From assembly GCF_965363235.1 (NCBI RefSeq), contig NC_134844.1, forward strand, positions 76,129,497 to 76,193,496: a stretch of 64,000 nucleotides of DNA. Reading direction: 5' to 3'. The position numbers and the translations under genes are program-made. The notes under the pieces are model-generated. The model did not search any database and was not told the origin of the DNA. It was given only the letters and a program-made list of their open reading frames with translations. Each line of letters opens with the position of its first letter. The stretch's first letter is position 1. Shown piece after piece: positions 37,340-47,957 of this stretch. The DNA is from Mytilus galloprovincialis (lineage: Eukaryota; Mollusca; Bivalvia; Mytilida; Mytilidae).

Positions 37340-38799
37340 TAATTTGATACAAGCAAATATGGCTAAGTCTAGTTTTTGCATTAAAGCCATCAACATAACT
37401 ATATTCAAAACACAAAATATCAGATGCACATCTTCAGGTTCTATAAAAGTAATTTTGCAAGATATATTCAATCTGAGACAGCCGTCTAGAAACAGAAAAA
37501 AAATAGAACGACCAAATTCACTCACGCTCAGAACATTTTAAGCTAAATGTTTTAATAAATGATACTTTAATAGAACGGTACAAACACAAACTTTTCAAAA
37601 TTAATTACGTAAAAGTTAAAATAGATAAAATAGATAAACAAGTACTATTTCTGTATCATAAGTGTTTCATGAAGAGTTTAATTTTCCATTAAACATATGA
37701 ATTGCGGACATCCGGTTTATTTATAAATCTCTAAAATTGACATTTTAACCTCACATTTCTCGTGTGATAAAAGTCGACAAATATAAATTGTTTTACAGAA
37801 AAATCCAGAAGGCATGTAAAAGTATGACATTTTTGTTATTGGAAGATATTATTGCATCTCTAATTTTCAAAATTCAAAACAATATAAGGGAAATTTTTCA
37901 ATAATTTACAAATAAAGACCCTCATCTACACCCACTTTTTTTCTGCTTAATTCAGATATGTTTAGTTTAACCTTGTGTCATAAAGCTTGACCGAACAGTT
38001 GCATGTCCTTTGCTCACCGAGTTGTCCATGATAGGTTGGTCAAAATAGAAAAGTGGCTGAATAATTTCATGTAAAAAATCTATCAGAATCATTTTATTTT
38101 TTAATTTGCATGTGAGAAAACTCTATCATTTTGATAGATTAAATTGCAAATTACTGTGTTTTTTACCAGCCGATAAACAGTTTAGAATATTTGCATACAA
38201 GTTTTAATCGAAAAGACCCTCATTTCTCAGGGATATACACAGAAAGGTTAGCATAGTTAAAATAAGGCCTTTTTATTATTGAAATTTGGGGCCTTTAACA
38301 TGCTATAAGAGACAAGTGTGTGTGTGCTGCTAATAAAGTCACAACAGTTTAATTTCCTACACTTCTTACCGGAATAACTATCCTCTTGTTTAGATTATTA
38401 GAAGAAACTAAATGCACTGAACAAATTGCGAATTCAATTTGTCAGAGACTGATTTTTTTCCCCATTCTGTTTTATAATTAAAAATTTATAAAATTAATAA
38501 CTTTAAACGAGCATCATTTTAAAATGCAAATCTACTTGTGAAGCTTTAACAGACACAGTCTACAGAAAACAGAGGGAAGAACAAAAGACAAACATTTAAA
38601 ACAGCAAGTTATTCAAATACAATTTCACATGTACATTCTGAAGTTGCATAACAGATGGTTTGAAACAATACTAACTGGCGTCCTTTAAATGCAGTTGGCC
38701 TATACCCGAAGTAACAATATACGAATACATGCATTGGTAAACACAAATGTATTCTTCTCACGTTAACAAGTTTGTTGCGTCAAATCCAAAACGGAGACA
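37340..38799. other. Spacer downstream of TLR-4, no gene seen
   Basis: AT-rich DNA. No exon with supporting splice sites, RNA gene or recognised repeat apart from short inverted stretches near 38070-38150. Confidence 0.45.
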
Positions 38800-41341
38800 T
38801 TAGCAGGATTGAATAGTCCTTTTAAGCTGTTCCCAAAAGACAACATCTCCGTACTCATCATTTGGGTACTCAATGTAAGATTGACAGTGAACCAGTTCGA
38901 GTATTTGAAGTGGCAGATCGCAAGTAGAAATTTGCTTGTAAAGTACTAGAAAAAGGATGTTTTCACAATCGCGCTCATATATACCCTCCATCCTAGCCAT
39001 ATTATATTCAAACATACACCAGTATGAAGCTAAATAATATGGAGACATTATGACCATTGTTTTACGGCTATTGTGAATTGCGGATGTGATATTTGTGGCG
39101 ATATCATTCCCAGGTAAGAAGTTCCGCTTGTGCAAACATAACTGAATTCCACCATCTTTCTCTAATTTATGAAGAAGTGTATTATGGACAAATGTTTGAT
39201 CTTCGTCAGCATATGAAACGAAAACATCATACATATACATTCTCTGATCTTTATTGTCCGATTCATTATCAGTTTGATGCCATTTGACCTTGACTATGTA
39301 GTATAAATAACGTAGTTTCCATCTAAATCTGTAGCTGATTCCACCAAAAAGAATAGAAATGAAAATCAATATTCCTGTCGTAATTCCAATTATTATCCCG
39401 TCATATGACATACATTCCTTTTGAAGCGTTTTAAATATTTCTGTAGGGTTGTGAAGAATGATTGTATCATTTGACATTTTACATTCATATGTGTTTCGTC
39501 GATAAAGATGTGTAGGTGTGGTTACCATCCATTTGACGAAAGATAATGAATCGCAGTTACATACAAGATTATTGCTACCAAGATCAACGGTGAAATTTGC
39601 ATTACTTTTGGCGACTAAGTCAAACTCTTTCATGGCAAATTGACCCAGTTTAAATATCTTATTATTCTTAACATTAACAAACATAAGCTTTTTCATATGC
39701 GAAACTTGAAAGTTGATATCTTCGATCAGGTTTTCACTCAGGTCTAATCTTTTTAAATTCTGTTGATTTCTAAAAAACATTTTTGGTATATTTGCTATTC
39801 TGATTTTCGAAAGATTAATGTAATCAACGCTATGAAGATTTCTCAAAATTTCACCGTTGGTGTCTTTTGGTAAAACGAGTCCTAAGAGGTTGTCTCGAAG
39901 AATTATCTTTTTCAAATTTTTGAAATCTTCACTGAAAAATCTCTTTGAAACATTAGAACAAAAGTTCGAAGAAAGATCTAAAGAGATAAGATTTTCAACA
40001 TTCTTAACCGGTCCTGTCCATGTATGCAAGACATTGTCACTGAAACTAGCTCTTTTAATGTTATTTTTCTTAAAACCGAAACTTGGTATTTCATAATTCA
40101 GTGCACTTGATCTCAATATAAATGTATTGAGTTTTTCTGGAACCTGAACTTTGAAATTATTTTGATAGGGGTTCCATTGCCTGTAGGCGGACATGATTGA
40201 AAATAACCAATTGTCATCGTAAATCAGTGTTTCAGTGTCTTTTCGAGGTATGCATTCCTCTAAGTAGCCAGTGAGCACACTGTGGGCAGAAAAAGAATCA
40301 GAAACATCAAGAAATGTTATATTTAGACCAAATACATCAAGCATATATTTGCCAATAGAAAAAATGTTGTCTCTAAAAGAAGCACTTCTGGCGGACTTTG
40401 GAAAATATTTTAATGCGCCATATTCTATTCTCTGAATACGATTTCCATCGGCTTCGAATCTCTTTAGAGATGTATTTCTCAAATTGGATATATGAGAAGT
40501 TTTTAGTATTGTACTCATTTCGAACAAACCATGAATATAGTTTACTTTTAGGATTTTAATTTCTGAATGTTGTAAATCCGCAGTGATATTTTCAAGCACT
40601 TTGAATCTCAAACATGTGTTAAAGGAAATGTCGAGCTCGGATAGATTTCTCATATTCTTAAAAGTTCCGTTGTATATAAATTGTATATGGCACTTAGATA
40701 AAGTTAAATTTGTTATTTGAGGTAAAAATGAAAAAGTCTCCGGTGTAAGTATATTCATCTTGCAATTACCAGTATGACCAGAAAGTGTTTTAAATATGCA
40801 AAATGTTTACCAAGATCTGCAAATGTGTCAGAAACAAAATCCATGGACAGCGATTCCAAAAATAAAAGTTCAGATAAATCTGGCATAAATGAAGTGTTGA
40901 AATTCTTTTTCAAATACAAATTCTTTAAGTTTTTCAGATAATAAAAAGTTGAAGAGCCAAACCTGTCTTCGTGTTTCAAATCGTTGTGGCTGAGATTTAG
41001 GGAAACTAAATTGTTTAATCCTTTGAACGAGTTTTTTCTTAGTTGTTTGATTCTATTAAAAGACAAATCCAAGGACTCCAATAAAATACTTTTTTCGAAA
41101 ATCCCATCTTCTATCATAATTATATTGTTATTTCGGAGAGATAAATCCTGAAGATTATTCGTCAGCCTAGATATATTGGTCAGACCTTTATCAGAACAAT
41201 CTGCTTTAAAAAGTCCTGAACTGGGAACTCTACTGCATTTACAATAATTCGAAAACTGGCATGCTTCCTGCTGGAGGAATTTATAATTTTCGCAACAAAC
41301 TTGTCTCATAAAGGCAACAACAAGGCTGTAATAAATGATCC
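38800..41341 (-). pseudogene. TLR-4: Toll-like receptor with one 16-nt deletion
   Basis: Same TLR architecture as TLR-2. The 3' part (40758-38800, 652 codons) covers most LRRs, the C-cap, the membrane segment and a complete TIR (YDVFVSYA, HKRNFLPG, FW). The 5' part (41341-40755) has the signal segment, N-cap (CQFSNYCKC) and first LRRs. Near 40785, where relatives have 18 bases between LKH and SG.TGNC, only TT remains: a net loss of 16 bases that shifts frame. It is otherwise clean, so the break is young. The acceptor CTCTGCAG|GG is at 41341/41342 and an initiator exon at 42518. A segregating null allele or an assembly fault cannot be excluded. It groups with TLR-5 (HKRNFLPG, HQTDN after the membrane segment). 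Confidence 0.88.
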
Positions 41342-41463
41342 CTGCAGAGAAAATATTCGAATGTTTATCTTTACAAACAAAAATAATTAAGCTACATGAT
41401 TAAAGTCCGTGTTTGACTGTAACAAATTGAAGAGTTCGTTCTTATGTTGTACTGTTATACCGC

Positions 41464-41815
41464 TGTCCCAGGTTAGGGGAGGGTTGGGATCCCGCTAACA
41501 TGTTCAACCCCGCCACATTATTTATGTATGTGCCTGTCCCAATTCAGGAGCCTGAAATTCAGTGGTGGTCGGTTGTTCATGTGTTACATTTTTGTTTTTC
41601 GTTAATTTTTTTTTTTACATAAATAAGGCCGTTAGTTTTCTCGTGCGAATTGTTTTACATTGTCTTATCTGGACATTTTATAGCTGACTATGCGGTATTT
41701 GTTCATTGTTGAAGGCCGTACGGTGACCTATAGTTGTTAATGTCTGTGTCATTTTGGTCTTTTGTGGATAGTTGTCTCATCGGCAATCATACCACATCTT
41801 CTTTTTTATATGAAA
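41464..41815 (+). repeat. Full-length-looking bivalve interspersed repeat in TLR-4 intron
   Basis: Starts 'GTCCCAGGTTAGGGGAGG', then 'GGGATCCCGCTAACATG', 'AACCCCGCCACATTATTTATG', 'AAGGCCGTTAGTTTTCTCG', 'ATAGCTGACTATGCGGTA', 'AGGCCGTACGGTGACCTATAG' and ends 'CAATCATACCACATCTTC' plus a T-rich tail. I recognise it as one of the commonest mussel repeats. It is non-coding and its class (SINE or retroelement tail) is uncertain. It lies within the TLR-4 intron, antisense to the gene. Confidence 0.8.
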
Positions 41816-41983
41816 AATATTTTTTTATTTTAATCTTTGAAATTTCCATTGAGACATGTCAAGGAAATATCTCAAAAGACCTTAAATTTTGCGATGTCTA
41901 TACGATAAAAAAAATCTAAGTCAGTCCCTTATTATTCCCAAGTACATAAAGTAAATACTTCATACAAATTTGATTTTGCCAAG

Positions 41984-42080
41984 ATGTGGATTGTTTGCCT
42001 TCTTGTATTTTACTTTTTACCACAAAAATCAGATGTGAAGAATAAAAAGGACGAAAACATAAGTGATATTCAAAGAGAAG
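41984..42080 (+). CDS. Candidate first exon of a small secreted protein
   Basis: ATG at 41984 opens MWIVCLLVFYFLPQKSDVKN, a short hydrophobic signal-like segment followed by a charged tail. It ends at a donor-like GAAG|GTACAC at 42080/42081. It lies inside the TLR-4 intron on the opposite strand. Its phase (1) does not match the exon at 43214; a possible 36-nt exon at 42283-42318 with good splice sites stays open in phase 1 but does not resolve the mismatch. No family recognised. Could be chance. Confidence 0.2.
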
Positions 42081-42517
42081 GTACACCATCTAATTTGCAT
42101 CTTCTTTTTTTTTTCTTCATTTTTTTCAAAATCATTTGAGCTTAACATGGCAACTTTTCCAAATCTTTTTGAAAATTCCAGCACCCTCAATGTCATTCAA
42201 ATATAAGACAGATTTGATATCCCATTAACGAGATTGCTATTTTTATCAGAAAGAGGTTAATTTTGTTTTCATTTTAATTAGATTACTCAAATATCAGAAA
42301 TAATAACAGAAAGAAAAGTATAAAAATTAATTGCAATGGCGGCCACTACAAATGTTATCAATAAAAAAAGTTACGCATTATCTTTTAACATATATCTATA
42401 ATTATCTATTATGATAATAGTGTCTTAGTGTCAGAAAGATACACAAACAGCACATTTGAATTTTTTTTAATACCTGGGAATGTTGTTAAAAAAAAACAAA
42501 ATGAAAATCATACTTAC

Positions 42518-42521
42518 ACAT
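42518..42521 (-). other. TLR-4 initiator exon end with donor
   Basis: The minus strand reads GG ATG T|GTAAGT (ATG 42521-42519, donor from 42517). It is joined across a 1176-bp intron to 41341, giving Met-Trp-Ile-Ile-Tyr-Tyr in the signal-peptide frame. A TATA-like stretch (TATAAAAAATAC, minus strand) lies about 50 bp upstream near 42568-42580. Confidence 0.75.
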
Positions 42522-43213
42522 CCTAAAGGCAATGTTGCAAACTGATAGGAATTAACATTAAGTTGTATTTTTTATATTGTGAATGAGACAGCAAGTAATA
42601 ACTCACCAAATCGCCGGAACATTGATCTAAAAATAATACGTGTGAAATATTCATGCCATGAAAGTGTGAGAACAGAACTGCAAGATTTAATTTATTTTAA
42701 TTTATTTTAATTTATTTTATGGCTACAATACTTTTTGCGATTTTTTAAAAGCTGTTAAAACATTTGGATTACTGCATTTGATTGTGCCGATTTGGGTGGT
42801 ATATAAAAGACAAATGAAAAAATACGATTTTGAAGTGTTCGGTCAGAAAAAAAAGTTCTGCTTTTTTTGTCATCCCTTCGCTTTATTAAAACAGCATACT
42901 TTATCGGCTTTATTTTTTTTGTCTCCTTCTCCTGTTTGTTAATATGAATAAAAAACGGAAGTTTTCGCAACAAAAGCACATCACTTCCAAACAAAGAAAA
43001 TTGTTAACGGAAACCGCATTTAAACTTGAAAAGCTATTATGAACCAAATGTTTACTTTATAATGTTGGCCTTGAATATGATGTATTCAAATTTCGCTACT
43101 GAATTTAAAGTAAACGAATAGCGCAAGTTCCGTACCAAATTATAATCATAATAAAGAAAAAATAATAATTTTTGTAAAAACAGAAAACGAAATCTCACAC
43201 ATCTTTTTCACAG

Positions 43214-43569
43214 CTGTAACATTATAATGGTTGTTTGGGAACATATTTTTGATGCGCTTAAAAAATATAATGTACTTAATAACACAGAACATACTCCAAT
43301 GAGAGAAGAACTTATCATACTAGGAATGTATAATTACAACAAAAAGTACAATGTCATCAACTAATACGATTATGAATACAGTTAAATGGATTATTTTGGA
43401 ATGTAGGAATATTATCTAATATCAGTCTAAAAGTTTTATTTCCAGTCAATTGATATTATATGCAAAACGGGAACTGGGCAGTTTAATTGAATCTATGGAT
43501 AAATCATTATCTTCCAAAAAAGAAAATATTGCAGATGAAATAAAACTTATAATAAATCTTATACATTAG
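43214..43569 (+). CDS. Candidate two-exon small gene, 100-bp intron
   Basis: Acceptor TCTTTTTCACAG precedes 43214. The exon stays open to AAAAA|GTACAA at 43345. A 100-bp intron ends TTTTATTTCCAG at 43445, and the next exon continues in the same frame (MREELIILGMYNYNK then N-QLILYAKRELGSLIESMD) to TAG at 43567-43569. Starting at the first internal Met (MVVWEHIFDALKKY) the product would be about 80 residues, helical and lysine/glutamate-rich. The in-frame join supports a gene, but the region is AT-rich and I recognise no family. Confidence 0.25.
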
Positions 43570-45160
43570 TAAGTGACTTATCAATTTTGTATCTCCTTTC
43601 TTTTCCTTTTTAGAACATTATACATCCAACAATAGAAATAAAGAATACACGCATTTACAATGTCAAGCATGTGACCTATAAAATCACTGACCGACACATT
43701 ACAATGTAATCCAGGTGTTAAAAGTACAAACAATAAAATGTCAACTATAGGTAAAGGTATATATTGTGTAAATTGTAGTGCGTCTCTTTTGGGGACTTGT
43801 GGTTATTTTATTTAATGCAGAATGTTATAAATCTTTTATACGCAAACTCTGGCTGGGTAATTAATATGAATGTATAACTTACAAAAAATATAGAAAAGAT
43901 TTTTTTTTTTTATAATAGAGTCAACCGTTTACCCTGGACGATTAATCATTGTAAACACAGGGCCCCTTGTGTATACTTCCCTGGGTTATACAAGGTATAT
44001 TATATTCAGGTGATATTCAGTAAATGTATTTCAAGTCTTAAAAAAAAGTTAAAATCAGAAAAAAAAAGAAAAAAATAATCCGGGTATCTTTATGAGTACT
44101 TTCCGACTCACTTAGGAAAGGTTGACCTTAAATTAATTTGGCTAGTTTCTTTTGGTCCCTTTTTATGTTGCTCTTAACGTCTCCGCGTTTTATGGACATC
44201 CATGACTTTAAAATCTTACATGTTTCAGGATTCCCAGTGAAAGTGAATCAAGAAATGGGTTTGGAAAGAAATTAAGATATTTTTAACATTTGTTAAGTTT
44301 TATTTCGCCGTTAATGTACATTCTATTCATTTACAATCAATTTTCTAACGATTAAATTGATTGAATATCAATGTTTGAATATCATGATGCAGGTCGAAGT
44401 GTTTTAGTTTAAACATATTTATTTATTGCGGATTTAGAAAAAAATTATTGCAAATTATATTAGTCCCTTTCAGATTTGTGGGTGCGAATGCTGCCTGTTC
44501 TTTTTCGAAATCTACAAGGGTGTCTTATTCGTGCAATAAATATGGTTCTCTCTTGACACGGGTCAGCCATTTGTCGTTGTTTTTAAGTTGAAGATAATTA
44601 TATAGCAGAATATGAAAACATTTTTACAACAAGAATTTACATAACACAACTACCCAAAATATATAATCAGTTATTGCATCCATTGAACAATAATTCTCTA
44701 AATTAATTCAATGTGTGGTTTACACATCGAAACTTACAAAAATAGATCTAAAATAAATAGCAACGATTTTCCATCCTACATTTTATACGTCATTTTCACA
44801 AGGGAAACGCTTTACAAAAGTGTAACTCAGACAAACTTAGCACTCGCAGTTTTGACGTTAATGTTCATTTGGTGCGCAAAGTATATAAATATTTCCAACT
44901 CGTACTAAAGTTGCGTGTCTTTGGATTTCAATGAATGTGAAATATGTAATGCTAGTTATGAAAACATAATACTGTCAGTAATATTAACTTATATATTGGC
45001 ATTGACTGTAAAGGGCCACGCCTCACATACTGTTTACGACTGTTTATGGGTGTATCAATTGGAACTTAAGTTTATGAAAACATGACAAATTTTAGTTGTC
45101 CTTTAATTAATCGTTCATTAACTGTCGTTGGTTACTGTATGTGACATTACGTTGAAAATA
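43570..45160. other. Spacer, no gene seen
   Basis: AT-rich DNA with homopolymer runs. Short open frames only; no recognised repeat except weak T-rich tracts. Confidence 0.4.
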
Positions 45161-45162
45161 TA

Positions 45163-45716
45163 ATGAAATTTAATACAAGTGAGAGGTTTAGCGCTTTAAA
45201 ACCAGGTTCAATCCACCATTTTCTTCATTGCCTGTACCAAGTCAGGAATATGATAGTTGTTTTCCATTGTTTAATATGTTTTATCTTTTGGTTTTGCCGT
45301 TTGATTAGGGACTTTCCGTTTCGAATTTTCCTAGGAAATCGGTATTTTTGTGATTTTTCTTTTTTGCTTATCGTTAAATATTTTTTTATTAGTCAGACAA
45401 ATGTTTTTTTCTCATTTGAAATGTTTTACATTTTAACTTTAACTGACTTAACGATATAGCTTTTATTTATTGCTGAGTGCCGTGCAGTTACCTTTTAATA
45501 CATTGAAAGTCAGGCCAGTCATCCTTTCATCAAGACTTCTCGTTTGAATTGTTTTACATTGTCTTATTGGGGCCTTTTATAGCTGACTATGCGGTATGGG
45601 ATTTGCTCATTGTTGAAGGCCGTACGATGACCTATAGTTGTTAATGTCTGTGTCATTTTGGTCTTTTGTGGATAGTTGTCTCATTGGCAATCATACCACA
45701 TCTTCTTTTTTATATT
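45163..45716 (+). repeat. Two adjoining bivalve interspersed repeats
   Basis: The first part (about 45180-45450) has 'AAACCAGGTTCAATCCACC' and 'GTACCAAGTCAGGAATATG', matching 55520-55585. The second (about 45535-45716) repeats the 3' half of the 41464 element from 'GAATTGTTTTACATTGTC' to 'CAATCATACCACATCTTC'. A 98-codon open frame in the first part is incidental. Confidence 0.7.
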
Positions 45717-45719
45717 ATA

Positions 45720-47957
45720 TACTTAGGGCAACCGCTGTAGATGTTCCTTAGTTTAAATAAGCATATCATTAACAGTGGTAAACGTTGTCGTTATTTGAAA
45801 ACATAGAACGTCAATATTATAAATGACAGAAAAGAGCTAGAGGACAAAGGTACCACCAAAGGGATATTCAAGTTCACGTGTCGACAATAAACTGACAACG
45901 TCACGGCTAATATATCAAGACCAACAGAAAATTAATAGTGCACAAAACACAACATAGAAAAATAGAGACTATAAAGCAACACGAACTCCTTTTAAAAAAC
46001 TGTTGGTGATCTCAAAAGCCAGGTCAGCCTGAGATATCAGAATTCTGAGTGTTTCCATTATTATAACATTATTCATAAAATTGATTCAAACTTCTTCTGG
46101 AGTATTTAAGTTCATTCCCTGTTTTTGATAGGTTTCAGTCATCTTAACTATATCCATACAGTCTTCATTGGTCCTTTCGGGTTTTTTTCTAGCTCATTTG
46201 TCAGTTGTGAATATCATTATATCAATGAATACAGTAGTTGTTGACAGCAAGAGCTGGTCATGTTCAATTCCTCTGCTACTGGACGTACGATCATCTCAGA
46301 TGTCAGTACTTCAGATCTGGCATGAAAATCTGGATATTGTTTGATTGATACTTCGTGTTATAAAATTTAGAAAAAAAATCCTTTCAAGCAAAACGCCGAT
46401 TCCGTGTCTGGATTTGTATTCTTCTACTGTTGTATTAGGTTTAAGATCTAAAATTTAGTTGACTCTTGCTTGTTGAAGATACAATTATTCTCGCATCTCG
46501 TTGTATACACTGGTTACGCTATTGTATAAATTATATCTAACTTTGAGAACATTGGTCAATTTTTAGATACACTTTTCTAACTCAATAACCATATAATCAT
46601 GCTGTTTTAAGAGATGATGCACATAGTATTTGCCAGTGCATATTAAGCACCCATATATATTTTTTGGCCTATTGAGAGAGACACTTGTTTCTGTTATTGC
46701 AACATAAATTAACAACAGTCGTGACAATATTGGTTTTATTTTACAAAAAGAATTTAGAATGAATGATTAAAACGTTGATGTCAGGATGTAATACATATGT
46801 ACAAATATCCTATTTCAATACAAGGACAACATAATTTTAATGTTCCCCAATAATCAAGGCATGGTTACATGTATCTAGTTAAGATTATTAGTACCATGTT
46901 TAGGCGCCAATATCAAATATATTTTGGCGTAATTGCCAATGAAACAAGTATCAAATATATTTTGGCGTAATTGCCAATGAGACAAGTATCCAAGTATCCA
47001 AAGGTCAAATGAAGTTAATGTAGTATAAGTGATATACCGACTATTAAATATACAATGTATCATATTATTGATGATATCATTCTGTTATTAACTTAACACC
47101 GAAAAATCAACAGCAATCACCAATTATTACATCTGGTTCTAGAAAGTTTAGAACAAAATATGAGTTCTTTCAATTAGAAAAACACCACCTTTTGCTATAA
47201 TATTTAATGCTACTAGCTAGAAATATTCATCTAAGTAGTGTAGATTAATTTAAACGTTTGCATTGATATCATGCGTCTAGTATCAATTGAAAGATTTAAT
47301 TGTTATCAAATATCGTTCTCAAATATTATATCGTATCCCTCAATGAAGTTAAAACAAACATTTAAAGTTAACAATGTATTACATTAAAGTTTGTAAACAG
47401 ATTTTGAACCAAACTAAATAACATGTTTGTGGCCATACATTGCCATCGTGTTTGATGAATAGAAGAGAACTCTTTCTTTGTGAATAAACAATTCCGGACC
47501 CCGCTAATATTCGTTAAAATTGTAAGTTAACTTAAAGAGAGTGTCGTAGCAAACTCCTCGCGCGGAATTCAATTAAACGTCTCTACACCGACCAGACGAG
47601 GCTGTGCCTCTTCACATAGCACATAGCTATACGGAAGCCTAACTGTTAGCAGGGTTGTACAGACGAACTGGAGCATTGTTGAGAGTCGAAAAGGTATACA
47701 TGTGTTATGCCCAAATTGTTTTGGTATGGACATCAAAGAAATTTTATAACTCATTAAGTGTGGATTTTGTATTCAAAAACAAGGCAGACAAATCTAACAT
47801 TCTATATACTTGAACAGTATGAAGAAAGTTTAAATCTAAAACCCCATATCCTTCTATTATATTGTAAGAACAGCTAATCTTTAAATACAAAAACAAGAAG
47901 TCCAATGCAAGAAAAAAGTAATGGTATATGGCAAGCCAAGCCGACAACGGATCATCG
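45720..47957. other. Spacer downstream of TLR-5, no gene seen
   Basis: Contains a 38-bp tandem pair at 46911-46986 ('TTTTGGCGTAATTGCCAATG') related to the GATTGCCAATGAGACAA tails. Nothing else supportable. Confidence 0.45.
46911..46986. repeat. 38-bp tandem pair
   Basis: Units 46911-46948 and 46949-46986 differ only at GAAACAAG versus GAGACAAG. Confidence 0.85.

Noticed and set aside
39093-39287. Plus-strand frame antisense to the TLR-4 TIR (also 4254-4439, 20423-20662)
   Set aside because: Shadows of the conserved coding exon; no independent start or codon signal.
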